The notes beneath the pieces were generated by a model. It was not told the origin of the DNA. It worked only from the letters and a program-made list of their open reading frames with translations, and did no database searches. A stretch of DNA of 64,000 nucleotides from Siphonodentalium dalli (taxonomy: Eukaryota; Mollusca; Scaphopoda; Gadilida; Siphonodentaliidae), in the NCBI GenBank assembly GCA_032622095.1, contig CP136061.1, positions 189,104,369 through 189,168,368 of the forward strand. The letters are read 5' to 3'. Positions 58,401 to 60,690 of the stretch are shown here, piece after piece; within the stretch, counting starts at the first letter, position 1, and each line of letters begins with the position of its first letter. The position numbers were made by a program, and so were the translations under genes.

Positions 58401-59459
58401 ATAATTTTGTCTGAGCTTTAATTCCTATTCTGTCAATAGTTTAACGATTAGGGTTAGGGATTAGGGTTGTACACCTGCAATGGGAATCTGTTATTTTATT
58501 ATTTTATCTTAATGTTTACTGACTTGTGAAACAACTTAGTGTTTTAAAAACACGGGGGATATCCTTAGTCCCATTGGGACAGTCACACCTCTAGTTCCTT
58601 CTATTTTTTCATTTACTTACAGTTTAACAAATTTGTTGAATGTTTTTTCAGCTATACTCTCTTCGGCCATATAAAAAAGGTTTTTGTTTCTCAGTGACGG
58701 CCGTGTTACGAAAATATGTGCGAGTTAAGGCTTTTTATTCGGGTTTTATAATAAATAAATAAAAACATGTATTGATATCTATTAAAAGATCGCCCAACAT
58801 GGTACACCTGTAAGAATTGCGATTGTGTAAACCACAAACAATCAAACATAACAATATATTGGTGAATAAACTCATAAGTCGATTCCATGGTACTATAGTA
58901 TACAATTTTAAGTGTGCCCTGTTAGATTTTTCCGATCTATTTATAAATGGGATTCCTGGAAACGAGCTAACCAAAACGACACGGCACGCCATACCAATTT
59001 TGAAACATATGCTCTGGAAGCCTGGCCCAACGTTTTCAAATTTATAATTCACCTTGTTTTCCAGATATATTTATCATTTTATTTGTAATCGTCAAAATTT
59101 ACTCAGAGAACTGCCCTTGTATAAAGTTATACCTGTACAAAACAATGTTTAATATATTATTTGAGTGCATTCAACACAGAAACAATGATAAATTTGGTCA
59201 CTACAATGACACGGGGGGGGGGGGGGGGGGGCGGGCGGGCGGCTATTGGCCTTTTATTGTTTGCATTTCTTCCATATGCAATTTGAAACAAACCAATGTC
59301 ATGCCTGGCTGGTATCCTCGATTAAAGCTAATTGTATGTCATTAAATTGATAGGCAACAGATATTCTGGATGACGTATTGGATGAGATGCTGCAAAGGAA
59401 CATTGTAGGTGACCCTGAGAGCCAGGTCATAGCAGAGATCTCCAATATGATGGACACGG
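1405..59459 (+). CDS. HUWE1: HUWE1 E3 ubiquitin ligase, internal part, 10 spliced exons
   Basis: This entry covers the spliced gene; exons are listed separately. HUWE1 is a HECT-type E3 that ubiquitinates p53, MCL1, MYC, histones and unassembled proteins. The catalytic HECT domain is at the C terminus, outside this window. Ten exons with GT-AG borders and compatible phases join into 1900 nt of open frame. The product follows animal HUWE1 in order, from the segment just after the WWE domain to just before the acidic stretch. Diagnostic strings are [50 protein letters not shown] and LKPLETLSRLVN. The region is expected to form armadillo-like helices in the ring-shaped ligase. Introns make up about 97% of the window. 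Both gene ends are missing, and an extra small exon inside the long introns 5, 6 or 9 cannot be excluded. Confidence 0.93.
1622..1712 (+). repeat. Head of a (C)n/(G)n hairpin, TATACTG-type element
   Basis: ATTCCCCCATCC...GGGGTATACTGGATTT resembles the heads at 13274, 14737, 15379 and 29343. Its body seems to resume after 4566 (TTTATCTGAAAATGTTGGAT), so the sequence between is nested inside it. Confidence 0.6.
1713..2310 (+). repeat. Hairpin-headed element copy without its tail
   Basis: The head hairpin ATGTTTACCCATACC...GGTAAACAT is followed by a (CCGTCTGT)n microsatellite (about 1780-1830). About three tandem core units of 150 bp follow, each with ACCAAATTTGGTATGTGAGT, GAGTTCGAATATGGGTTTGA and GAGTTATGGCCCTTTTTCGA. 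The copy ends where a second head begins. Confidence 0.75.
2311..4565 (+). mobile_element. Hairpin-headed element E1, apparently complete
   Basis: The order is: head hairpin at 2316-2345, CCGT/CTGT microsatellite, degenerate core units, a long AT-rich tail, then the end hairpin GCCGATCGTGATCGGC (4542-4557) followed by CTCTCGTT. The same head-to-tail layout recurs at 40386-41990, 46714-49218 and 51365-53357. No open frame of note is present, so it is non-autonomous. The end hairpin, tandem core and T-rich flanks resemble Helentron-associated elements. That superfamily assignment is an inference. Confidence 0.65.
4566..4688 (+). repeat. Body of the interrupted TATACTG-type element
   Basis: TTTATCTGAAAATGTTGGAT and ATCGGATCTCGTTAAATTTG resemble the body units at 13850-14400. 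It ends at the TTAA target of the next element. Confidence 0.55.
4839..4905. repeat. 67-bp palindrome, copy 1
   Basis: Arms CCAATGCATTCTCTTATATA and its complement extend about 31 bp, with GTCGACCATAGGTCGC at the centre. Confidence 0.9.
4987..5053. repeat. 67-bp palindrome, copy 2
   Basis: The same palindrome as at 4839-4905 in the opposite orientation (centre GGCGACCTATGGTCGAC). The pair therefore forms one larger inverted repeat. Confidence 0.9.
5085..5350 (+). repeat. Remnants of microsatellite-headed element bodies
   Basis: GAGTTATCCCTCTTTCGTTA belongs to the TATACTG-type body. CAAATGAGGTCACTAGGTCA and AGTAATTCTTAAAACGACTT belong to the CTCACCTGAGACGAAG-type core seen at 30171. The rest of the intron to 5498 is AT-rich without recognised content. 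Confidence 0.55.
5499..5595 (+). CDS. HUWE1: HUWE1 exon b
   Basis: The exon is 97 nt, with acceptor TTTTCAG and donor GTATGT. It encodes roughly DNKMETEAS..., then PVIVAGLNEDQKDSAIR. The LNEDQKDSAIR end matches the helix in HUWE1 that precedes the conserved LGVPVDPD-type segment. It starts with two bases completing GAT and ends with AG, completed by the first G of the next exon to AGG (R). An internal ATG at 5507 makes a 63-residue open frame that could be mistaken for a small gene, but splice phases on both sides and family similarity show it is internal. Confidence 0.85.
5899..6954. mobile_element. hAT-like DNA transposon, non-autonomous
   Basis: A 1056-bp element. The left end is TAGGGGTGCAACGATTAATC and the right end is AATAATCGTGGCACCTCTA, an inverted repeat of the kind common in hAT elements. 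It is flanked by imperfect 8-bp duplications TTAATGAA (5891-5898) and TTGATGAA (6955-6962), 7 of 8 matching. No transposase remnant was recognised. Confidence 0.8.
7064..7304 (+). CDS. HUWE1: HUWE1 exon c (conserved helical segment)
   Basis: The exon is 241 nt, with acceptor TTTTTGCAG and donor GTATGA, and ends in phase 0. It encodes 80 full codons containing [32 protein letters not shown] and TLILRHIVEDQ, ending CMEK. This is one of the most conserved stretches of HUWE1: human has the same RLTRDHK block, the FAEL motif and RHIIEDP followed by TMEK. This invertebrate copy reads LGGPKLLLGLTHTSSFQGF where vertebrates have a related Leu-rich segment. It is an armadillo-type helical repeat without catalytic residues. 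Confidence 0.95.
7305..8128. other. Intron sequence, nothing recognised
   Basis: AT-rich intron directly after exon c. Short open frames are present but show no family resemblance. Confidence 0.5.
8129..9428 (+). repeat. Nested hairpin-headed elements with GGTTTCCGGATGATAACTTT core
   Basis: An outer element starts near 8129 (ATACGCCCGTTTGAAG...) and ends near 9428 (ACGGGCGTATTATGCCACGC). A second element with its own poly-C/poly-G head (CCCCCTG...TTGGGGGG, near 8495) and (CCGT)n interrupts its core. The outer core resumes at 9238 with CCTTTTTCGACTTAGA. Core units contain AAATTTGGTATGT, AAGTTCGAATATGGGT and GAGTTATGGCCCTTTTT. Confidence 0.65.
9429..9670. other. Intron sequence, nothing recognised
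   Basis: A short AT-rich stretch between repeat blocks. Confidence 0.4.
9672..10815. repeat. Microsatellite-headed element with CATGGCCGCCAG units
   Basis: It starts with a poly-G TATACTGTTTTGCACC head at 9675. Degenerate units contain AACATGGCCGCCAGTGGCCA, CATCTTGGATTTTACTCTT and GCATGACTAAATC, related to the array at 53682-55455. It ends in CCAAGTTGAGCTACAGTGTC, the same ending seen at 12320, 15180 and 55428. Confidence 0.65.
10991..11177 (+). CDS. HUWE1: HUWE1 exon d ([13 protein letters not shown] block)
   Basis: The exon is 187 nt, with acceptor TTGTTTTTAG and donor GTGAGA, starting in phase 0 and ending with a single G. It encodes 62 codons, beginning VVKGATCGTGSSMSGV and continuing [23 protein letters not shown] then RIALPPPSKR. 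The block [13 protein letters not shown] is invariant between this sequence and vertebrate HUWE1, and the preceding Gly/Ser-rich linker is also a family trait. This exon alone would identify the gene. Confidence 0.96.
11178..12828. other. Intron with degenerate repeat fragments
   Basis: A core fragment (GCAGAGTTATGGCCCTTAAT) is near 11310 after a poly-C tract at 11288. A tail fragment (AGTTGAGCTAGAGTGTCATT) is near 12321. The rest holds nothing recognised. Confidence 0.5.
12829..12990 (+). CDS. HUWE1: HUWE1 exon e
   Basis: The exon is 162 nt, with acceptor TATTCCAG and donor GTATCT. It encodes DEDESRLTSP..., then HTVPNSVKDVVVDFMNALIVRHDQPDET. The family pattern is a variable, Pro-rich linker followed by IPDTIKEVIYDMLNAL and an AYH-type motif, matched here by VPNSVKDVVVDFMNAL and RHDQ. 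It starts with two bases (completing GAT) and ends with one (G). The next supported exon is 16.7 kb away and has the matching phase. Confidence 0.92.
13003..13325 (+). repeat. Two TATACTG-type heads with CCGT microsatellites
   Basis: One head is at 13005 (TACTCCCACTTTGAAG...). A second perfect hairpin (ATACCCCC...AAAAAAGGGGGGTAT) at 13275-13308 leads into GCACCTGTCCG. Confidence 0.65.
13326..13820 (+). repeat. 0.5-kb module M inside a CCGT microsatellite, copy 1
   Basis: It starts GTGTTTACTAATGACTACTT and ends CTACCCATTTGTTGGTACG, with the host (TCCG)n on both sides. Subterminal inverted motifs CTTATGTGGCTA and TAGCCACATA and an internal palindrome GCGTGGCTAGCCACG are visible. Copies are at 46807-47306 and 62894-63735. 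Confidence 0.8.
13821..14646 (+). repeat. Tandem body units of TATACTG-type element
   Basis: About four units of 180-190 bp contain GATCTCAATGAAATTTGGTA, TGGATGTTCACTACTATGAG and GAGTTATTCATCTTTGTTTA. The same units follow module copy 3 at 63736-64000. Confidence 0.7.
14647..14713. repeat. 67-bp palindrome, copy 3 (degenerate)
   Basis: CCAATGCATTCTCTTATGTA with its complementary arm matches the palindromes at 4839 and 4987 with a few differences. It is alone here, without the TTAA-flanked ends. Confidence 0.85.
14730..15985 (+). repeat. Two TATACTGGATTGACTGCGTC elements
   Basis: Heads are at 14734 (ATACCCACACTTTCGAAG...) and 15380 (ATACCCCCATATAAAATGGG). Both are followed by GGTATACTGGATTGACTGCG, a CTGTCCGTCC tract, then units with AACTATGAACCGATTTCAAT. 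The first ends in AAGTTGAGCTACAGTGTCAT (15183). The second ends near 15985 in CACACCTCTTGTTT. Confidence 0.7.
19932..20485. mobile_element. Insertion in the satellite with a terminal hairpin
   Basis: Neighbouring monomers read TTTACTTTAATAGTAGGTGT without interruption. Here about 555 bp separate TTTACTTT from AATAGTAGG. The right part is a long palindrome (next entry). No superfamily was recognised. Confidence 0.75.
20332..20480. repeat. 149-bp palindrome
   Basis: Arms of about 67 bp, ATCTACAACTCGTCCCCAGT and AATTAGGTCTGGACC with their complements, surround the centre TCGCCAAAGGCTCGG. Pairing is nearly perfect. Confidence 0.9.
22616..23422 (+). mobile_element. Hairpin-headed element inserted in the satellite at a T/T site
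   Basis: About 807 bp interrupt the monomer tract between TTTTTTATT and TTTTTTTATT. It starts with the 26-bp hairpin GTCGAG...CTCGAC (22617-22642). Core units with TAACTTCAACAAACGT, AAATTTGGTATATAGGTGTC and GAGTTATGGCCCTT follow. It ends GATGCCACCTCTTG. Confidence 0.78.
23975..24762 (+). repeat. Tail of an E1-type element, 5' truncated, in satellite DNA
   Basis: It matches the tail of E1 (about 3450-4565): AAAAATATATTAACCCTTCA, GGTTAAACATCTGCCGATCG and the end CTCTCGTT. Satellite sequence (TTTTGACACATGCTGTAGCA) resumes immediately afterwards. Confidence 0.75.
24763..25960. other. Degenerate satellite units and unrecognised sequence
   Basis: Satellite-derived fragments are at 24763-24930, 25390-25520 and 25930-25960. 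Between them is AT-rich sequence, and a poly-C tract lies at about 25854. Confidence 0.6.
25965..29311. mobile_element. 3.35-kb element with 4-bp target duplication
   Basis: Terminal inverted repeats GGGCTCTTTCACGTTAAAGG (25-26 bp, apparently perfect) bound 3347 bp. They are flanked by CCAT on both sides (25961-25964 and 29312-29315). Removing the element restores a satellite-type unit (TTAGT-TAGGCTCCAT then ACTCTACACTGATCAAAAAC, compare TTAGTCTCCATAGTCTTTTG). CCTCTCCGAGAAT recurs inside at 26543, 26703 and 28752, and inverted at 27047. No transposase was recognised. Confidence 0.82.
28137..28546 (-). repeat. Hairpin-headed element fragment, reverse orientation
   Basis: It reads as the complement of the 1713-2310 family. 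The head ATGTGTACCCATACC is near 28540, then a CCGT tract, then core units including CCATAACTC. It is nested inside the 3.35-kb element. Confidence 0.75.
29341..29640 (+). repeat. TATACTG-type element cut off just before exon f
   Basis: The head ATACTCCCACTCTCGGAAGA...GGGGTATACTGC is at 29344. Body units with GTATGGATGTTCACTACTAA and TTTATCTGGAA run to about 68 bp upstream of the exon f acceptor. Confidence 0.65.
29708..29847 (+). CDS. HUWE1: HUWE1 exon f (region of the vertebrate BH3 motif)
   Basis: The exon is 140 nt. The acceptor is TAGTTTCAG and the donor is the weak GTTAGC at 29848. It begins with GT, completing GGT with the G left by exon e, and ends in phase 0. It encodes about 47 residues: GTSEVRPAKTLDEVVQEVM, then an EVEREVTEQQQ charged helix and a Ser/Gln/Glu-rich tail. 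It fills the position where vertebrate HUWE1 has the MTQEVGQLLQDMGDD BH3-like segment. DEVVQEVMNEV aligns loosely, but the Gly-Asp pair of a BH3 helix is absent. A one-codon-shorter exon (donor GTGGTT at 29845) would also stay in frame. Assignment rests on phase and position more than on similarity. Confidence 0.72.
29848..30170. other. Start of intron 6, nothing recognised
   Basis: AT-rich sequence after the exon f donor. Confidence 0.4.
30171..30653 (+). repeat. CTCACCTGAGACGAAG-headed element, copy 1
   Basis: The head hairpin CTCACCTGAGACGAAGTCTC...GGAGCT is followed by (CCGT)n and units with ATATTTGGTGTGGATGTTCC, TTGTTCAAATGAGGTCACC and CAGTAATTCTTAAAACGACT-like text. It is interrupted at 30654 by the next element and seems to resume after 32087. 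Confidence 0.7.
30656..32085. mobile_element. TA-flanked DNA transposon, non-autonomous
   Basis: A 1430-bp element with ends CCGTACTGACCCG and CGGGTCAGTACGG, flanked by TA (30654-30655 and 32086-32087). TA duplication suggests Tc1/mariner or another TA-targeting superfamily. Subterminal GTGGGCTTAAACACG motifs are repeated near the right end. A 77-codon minus-strand frame at 31451-31684 has no recognisable domain. Confidence 0.78.
32088..32561. other. AT-rich continuation of the interrupted repeat, then unrecognised intron
   Basis: ACTAAATTTGGTTGAAATCA (near 32191) resembles the core that follows other copies of this element (40790). Nothing else was identified. Confidence 0.4.
32562..32655. 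repeat. Imperfect palindrome P, copy 1
   Basis: GTAGAATGAGGTTCCC...GAGGACCTCATTCTGC forms arms around CTACCCTGCACGGCAGTCTAGC. Five related copies lie between 32.8 and 38.1 kb. Confidence 0.75.
32807..32890. repeat. Imperfect palindrome P, copy 2 (degenerate)
   Basis: GGTTCCCAGATGGTGAATTT and ATTCACCCTTTTGGGAC form arms around GATGCTAGCCCATCTTAC. Confidence 0.6.
32941..33400 (+). repeat. Microsatellite-headed element, CTCACCTGAGACG-related core
   Basis: GGGGTATATTGGATTAAATC is followed by CTGTC/CCATC repeats and GGGCCATAACGTTTTCCCTC units. A related copy lies at 37676-38050. Confidence 0.6.
33531..34110 (+). repeat. CTCACCTGAGACGAAG-headed element, copy 2
   Basis: The head is AGCTCACCTGAGACGAAGCT, then TCTGTCCGTCC and units with GTTCATATTTGGTGTGGAT and GTTCAAATGAGGTCAC. 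Confidence 0.7.
34579..35100 (+). repeat. CTCACCTGAGACGAAG-headed element, copy 3
   Basis: The head is AGCTCACCTGAGACGAAGTC with its GGTAGAGCT partner, then a CCGTCTGT tract and three units with GTGTGGATGTTTCCTAGGTG and GGGCCATAACTC-like text. Confidence 0.75.
35110..35392 (+). repeat. Fragment of E1-type core
   Basis: CCTCATATTTCTTACCTAGA and ACCAAATTTGGTATATGAAT, then AACAGAGTTATGGCCCTTTA, match E1 near 2760-3000 and E3 near 47830-48070. Confidence 0.7.
35601..35692. repeat. Imperfect palindrome P, copy 3
   Basis: GCAGAATGAGGTCC...GGACCTAATTCTGC arms. The centre includes TGCTACCCCATACAGCAGGC. Confidence 0.8.
36189..36279. repeat. Imperfect palindrome P, copy 4
   Basis: AGTGAGGTCCCCAGATGGTG and CACCCTCCAGGACCTAATTC form arms around ACCCCATACGGCATGCTAGC. 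The surrounding 36170-36569 parallels 32540-32935. Confidence 0.8.
36428..36516. repeat. Imperfect palindrome P, copy 5 (degenerate)
   Basis: GAATTCGGTGATGCTAGCCT and ATCTAATTCTGC belong to the same family with substitutions. Confidence 0.55.
36570..37640 (+). mobile_element. piggyBac-type element, decayed, TTAA-flanked
   Basis: A 1071-bp element with ends CTCTTTCATCAC and GTGATGAAAGAG, flanked by TTAA on both sides (36566-36569 and 37641-37644). The uninterrupted target is visible in a paralogous repeat at about 38165: ATTAGTTTCTTAATCACCAC. Inside is a broken acidic reading frame. A near-tandem block CATCACGGCAGCCCGCTGTA occurs twice at the left end. Confidence 0.88.
36846..37320 (+). pseudogene. 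Decayed acidic N-terminal frame, possible piggyBac transposase
   Basis: One frame reads SGDSDGDEYSEDEFFENF and breaks near 36980. A second frame then carries YSNSSDNELSDLDSEHGS and SGECDSDYKDMWNI, continuing to a stop near 37320. Ser/Asp/Glu-rich N termini precede the catalytic domain in piggyBac transposases, and the TTAA-flanked setting fits. The catalytic DDD domain is not seen. The frame has at least one shift and stops, and no working protein is expected. Identity is inferred from context and composition only. Confidence 0.4.
37676..38050 (+). repeat. Microsatellite-headed element related to 32941-33400
   Basis: TTGGGGGGTATATATTGGAT, a CCATC/CTGTC tract, GGGCCATAACTCTTTCCCTC and TTATATTTGGTATGGAGG are present. 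Confidence 0.6.
38051..38132. repeat. Imperfect palindrome P, copy 6 (degenerate)
   Basis: ATGAGGTCCCCAGAGGGTGA is followed by CACCTTGCGGAATACTGTCA. The right arm is eroded. Confidence 0.5.
38133..38976. other. Repeat remnants and unrecognised intron
   Basis: 38133-38240 contains an empty-site copy of the target used at 36566. The remainder to 38976 shows nothing recognised. Confidence 0.45.
38977..39580. mobile_element. hAT-like element, short
   Basis: Inverted ends AGACCACTGCACACGATGC and GCATCGTGTGCAGCGGCCT bound about 604 bp. Subterminal CGTACGAT motifs are present on both sides. The flanks TTACGGTA and TTACGGAG resemble an eroded 8-bp duplication. A related single end lies at 34470-34560 (GCGCACACAATGCGGT). 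Confidence 0.65.
39581..40320. other. Intron with one long palindrome
   Basis: Apart from the palindrome at 39907-40013, nothing was recognised. Confidence 0.45.
39907..40013. repeat. 107-bp palindrome
   Basis: Arms TAAACAGGTGTTACA and TGTAACACCTGTTTA, extended by TGCTTCA/TGAAGCA and AATTTATTTAA/TTAAATAAATT, pair around TAAATTCTG. Pairing is imperfect but long. Confidence 0.85.
40386..41990 (+). mobile_element. Hairpin-headed element E2, complete
   Basis: The head hairpin is ATGTTTACCCATACC...GGTAAACAT (40392-40422), followed by (GTCT)n at 40455-40500, one core unit, an AT-rich tail with a 76-bp minisatellite, and the end hairpin GCCGATTGTGATCGGC plus CTCTCGTT. It sits inside another microsatellite-headed element whose head (CCTTCCGCCTGTCCGTCCG) is just upstream and whose core (ATTTCTGGATGATAATTTTA) resumes at 41991. 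Confidence 0.75.
41446..41850 (+). repeat. 76-bp minisatellite, about 5 copies
   Basis: Units contain CTTGCTTGGATATTCTTGAT, CTACATGTTAATACCTGTGT and GCAGATTCTTGT. GATTCTACATG recurs at 41466, 41542 and 41618, then degenerates. Confidence 0.85.
41991..42335 (+). repeat. Core of the element hosting E2
   Basis: Two units contain GGATGATAATTTTAGTAAGT, AAATTTGGTATGTCAGTTTA and CAAGTTCGAATTTGGGTTCT. It ends near ATAGCGATGCTCTTGTTC. Confidence 0.7.
42464..42643 (+). CDS. HUWE1: HUWE1 exon g (TVGQSEL block)
   Basis: The exon is 180 nt (exactly 60 codons), with acceptor TTGTTGCAG, donor GTATGT and both ends in phase 0. It starts with GTDDGKDVVKDKEA, a lysine/acid-rich linker like the charged KDKEGD region of vertebrate HUWE1. 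The conserved QRPLVPKSVILRLLSEMIKS and [13 protein letters not shown] follow. In vertebrates the same order is PLMPTSTILRLLAEL and [13 protein letters not shown]. Confidence 0.94.
42644..44023. other. Intron 7, nothing recognised
   Basis: AT-rich intron with short TGTAGTAATATA duplications near 43610. No repeat family from elsewhere in the window was recognised. Confidence 0.5.
44024..44549 (+). CDS. HUWE1: HUWE1 exon h (largest exon here)
   Basis: The exon is 526 nt (175 codons plus one base), with acceptor CTTTACAG and donor GTAAGA. It starts ECSVLGFVLDNLLP, directly continuing the E of exon g as in the family motif (K)EDCSVLAFVLDHLLP. Family blocks in order are [35 protein letters not shown], DSCP, a run of basic residues in IMLRRGFVTDLAR, HNLDLSSPFMANTVN and LKPLETLSRLVNQP. 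The end is a Lys/Gln/Ser-rich linker. It is the longest and best conserved coding block in the window. No frameshift or stop is seen. Confidence 0.97.
44550..44979. other. Intron 8, nothing recognised
   Basis: The shortest intron in the window (430 bp). AT-rich. Confidence 0.6.
44980..45122 (+). CDS. HUWE1: HUWE1 exon i (acidic linker)
   Basis: The exon is 143 nt, with acceptor CCTTAAAG (poor pyrimidine tract) and donor GTGAGT. Two bases (CA) complete GCA with the G of exon h. It encodes about 48 residues rich in D, E and N, including DVETDPSIVTIEDITDNPD and EAVEPTTTA. The family has a long acidic, poorly conserved linker here, so similarity is mainly compositional. Phase continuity and the strong donor are the main support. 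Confidence 0.82.
45123..46065. other. Start of intron 9, nothing recognised
   Basis: Non-coding. CGATTAGTCGACTTTGACCC at 45858 is reminiscent of hAT-type ends, but no partner was found. Confidence 0.4.
46066..46184 (+). repeat. TATACTG-type head interrupted by a hairpin-headed element
   Basis: ATTATACCTCCCGCAACGAT...GGGGGTATACTGG is followed by CTGTCCATCATCCG. The next element begins at 46185. Confidence 0.65.
46185..46713 (+). repeat. Hairpin-headed element copy without tail
   Basis: The head hairpin is at 46190-46220, then (CCGTCTGT)n and three core units with ACCAAATTTGGTATGTGAGT and GAGTTCGAATATGGGTT. A second head begins directly after CCCTTTTT, as at 1713-2310. Confidence 0.78.
46714..49218 (+). 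mobile_element. Hairpin-headed element E3, complete, carrying module M
   Basis: The head hairpin is at 46719-46749. The microsatellite is split by module M (46807-47306). Core units run to about 47630, followed by a tail matching E1 (CCTCATATTTCTTACCTAGG at 47829) and the end hairpin GCCGATCGTGATCGGC then CTCTCGTT. Confidence 0.8.
46807..47306 (+). repeat. 0.5-kb module M, copy 2
   Basis: Nearly identical to 13326-13820. It is flanked here by the CCGTCTGTCCGT tract of a different element family. Confidence 0.88.
49325..51087 (+). mobile_element. PIF/Harbinger-like element A
   Basis: A 1763-bp element with ends GGCCTAACAAAATAATACCT and its counterpart GGTATTATTTTTTTAGGCC, plus the subterminal TGTTTCCACTAAC/GTTAGTGGAAACA. 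It is flanked by TAA on both sides (49322-49324, 51088-51090). A 3-bp TWA duplication is a PIF/Harbinger trait. An unrecognised 80-codon frame lies at 49732-49974. No transposase is seen, so it is probably non-autonomous. Confidence 0.82.
51365..53357 (+). mobile_element. Hairpin-headed element E4, interrupted by a foldback element
   Basis: The head ATGTTTACCCATATC (51370-51384) is cut by a 1.3-kb insertion and resumes at 52685 with ATATCATAGTATGG. Microsatellite, core (GAGTTCGAATATG) and tail follow, ending in GCCGATCGTTATCGGC and CTCTCGTT. Confidence 0.78.
51385..52684. mobile_element. 1.3-kb foldback element with 5-bp target duplication
   Basis: The ends CACTGGGGGGAAACTGTTTC and their inverted copy are flanked by ATATC on both sides. 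The inverted similarity is not confined to the ends. It continues inward through TCCGTCTCTATCGAATTAAG and TATAGACTGAATGTCAAAAC-like text to a centre near 52030 (GATCGATCGATAATC), so nearly the whole element is one imperfect palindrome with arms of about 650 bp. There is no coding capacity. Confidence 0.85.
53470..53681 (+). repeat. CCGCCGACCC-headed element with GGATGATAACTTTAG core
   Basis: The head CCGCCGACCCAACGGGTTCG is followed by (CCGT)n, AAATTTGGTATGTGGGTTTA and CAAGTTCGAATTCTGGTTCC. It is interrupted by the next head at 53682 and its core text recurs at 55498-55922. Confidence 0.65.
53682..55455 (+). repeat. Hairpin-headed element with about ten 110-165-bp tandem units
   Basis: The head hairpin is AGCTCAACTTACTTTTGTAA...TTTGAGCT. 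GGCTACAGGTCGTA-type sites are at about 53762, 53916, 54083, 54244, 54402, 54561, 54726, 54872, 54984 and 55135. Units also hold CATGTAGATGGGAACGAGTC, TTCGGCCAAAAAACATGGCC and GCATGACTAAATCCTTTGGC. It ends in TAAGTTGAGCTACAGTGTCA. Two units are shortened. Confidence 0.85.
55456..55922 (+). repeat. GGATGATAACTTTAG-type core interrupted by element B
   Basis: After a 17-G tract (55467-55483), units hold AACCAAATTTGGTATGTGTC and CAAGTTCAAATTCGGGTTCC. It breaks at CACCAGAGTTA and resumes after 58028 with TGTCCCGTTTTGACTTAGAA. Confidence 0.7.
55923..58025 (-). mobile_element. PIF/Harbinger-like element B, inverted relative to A
   Basis: A 2103-bp element flanked by TTA on both sides (55920-55922, 58026-58028). 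Its left about 960 bp are the inverted counterpart of the right part of element A (50160-51087). Its right about 265 bp are the inverted counterpart of A's left end (49325-49606). The middle (about 56890-57755) is not shared. Removing B restores a typical core (AGAGTTA-TGTCCCGTTTTGAC). Confidence 0.85.
58026..58600 (+). repeat. Core continuing after element B, then a second similar unit
   Basis: GACTTAGAATTTTTGCTAAT and GGATGATAACTTTAGTAAAT are present. CCATGGGAACCTGTGCACCT near 58319 duplicates text at 53400. It ends near GACAGTCACACCTCTAGTTC. Confidence 0.6.
58601..59353. other. Intron before exon j, nothing recognised except a G tract
   Basis: About 18 consecutive G and then GCGGGCGGGC lie at 59214-59242. 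The rest is AT-rich. Confidence 0.5.
59354..59459 (+). CDS. HUWE1: HUWE1 exon j (LDDVLDEMLQR segment)
   Basis: The exon is 106 nt, with acceptor TTGATAG and donor GTAAGT. It starts in phase 0 with ATDILDDVLDEMLQR and ends with NMMDT plus one base. The segment matches the ELEDLIDELLERD helix of vertebrate HUWE1 that lies just before the strongly acidic region. A second possible acceptor (CAG at 59358-59360) gives the wrong phase, so the TAG at 59351-59353 is chosen. No downstream exon was recognised in the remaining 4.5 kb. Confidence 0.87.
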
Positions 59460-59519
59460 GTAAGTGTCCCGTTCCATTGTGAATTTTTTTTCTGAATTAT
59501 ATTGTATTAGTGCTAATTA

Positions 59520-60616
59520 CCGTATTCTCGCAGTATAAGCCCAGGGAGCCTAGGGAATAAATAGCTTGAAAAGGCATCGGTGGTCTTATACCCCGGAAAA
59601 AATTTAGTATTTCGGATGTCATCACCTGGACTGGCGAAAATATAGCGTTGAACGATGGATGAGTAAGTATATTTAGCGTAAGTATATCGAACATATCTCA
59701 TTTCTGCATTTCGAGGTATACGTAACTTTACCAGAAAGCTGGGTGGAACCCACATTTAGTTTCGGTTTCGCACGTGGTTGATACAGAATTAACGTTGATT
59801 TGGAAATCTTACACAGAAAATATGCACAGAAACGAACAGACAAAATAACACATGTGATACATAACACAGTATAAGAATATATATAGGCCTAGAAACGTAT
59901 GTAAAACTTATTTGGGAATTACAATGGGGATTTAAACGGAGTCCTGCATTCCGTAAAATATATACATGTAGTTTCTGTTGACATTAAAACAAGAATGTTG
60001 TGCTTCATATGTCAATCAATGGAAAGTGGGCGTTAAATTTAACTGAGAAATCCAATCGCTATTCAGAATGAGAAAACAATACACCTTATGCGGTTACATA
60101 ACTTACATTGTATACATCAATGCATGAAAGGTGTTATATTGATTTATGGTAGGCCTTACTCATGGTAAATTTATGACATTGAATAATTAATTGGGGGGAA
60201 CAAAACAAATTTTAAGGGCGTGTTGTTTCTTAATTTGGGCCATTTTACCCTTGGATAATGGTTTGAGTTTATCGTAATCATGCTCCCAAGATCGAATGTT
60301 TCCGCGAAATTCCCCATCTAACCTTGAATATAGTTTCTTGTATTCATCTTTTCCATACACGCAGTATGACACCTGTCACCATCGATGAACGTCAATAATA
60401 TAGGCCTACCGGCCAGTTATTAATTGAACACAAACAAGACACAGTGTAACATAAATCATCTTTATTTTTCTCAAATAGTGGTATATAAACCCGTTTTGGA
60501 GGGGTTATGGTTAGGGCTAGGGAGGGGGTGGTCTTATACCCCGGAAAACTTACTTCTAGTGGAAATACTGGGGTGGTCTTATGCCCGAAAGTGGGCTTAT
60601 ACCCGCGAGAATATGG
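59520..60616. mobile_element. TA-flanked element with TATAAGCCC ends
   Basis: A 1097-bp element with ends CCGTATTCTCGCAGTATAAG and TTATACCCGCGAGAATATGG, flanked by TA (59518-59519, 60617-60618). GGTGGTCTTATACCCCGGAA occurs near both ends in the same orientation. It begins only 60 bp after the exon j donor. No transposase was recognised. It is a TA-targeting superfamily, possibly Tc1/mariner. Confidence 0.75.
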
Positions 60617-60690
60617 TAAACTTTATTCAATAAATTAATAAAATATAACTAACAATAGATAAAACATGGTATAATAAGAATAAAAAAATA

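Noticed and set aside
58447-58466. Telomere-like TTAGGGTTAGGGATTAGGG
   Set aside because: Only about three units in the middle of an intron. Too short to call an interstitial telomere.
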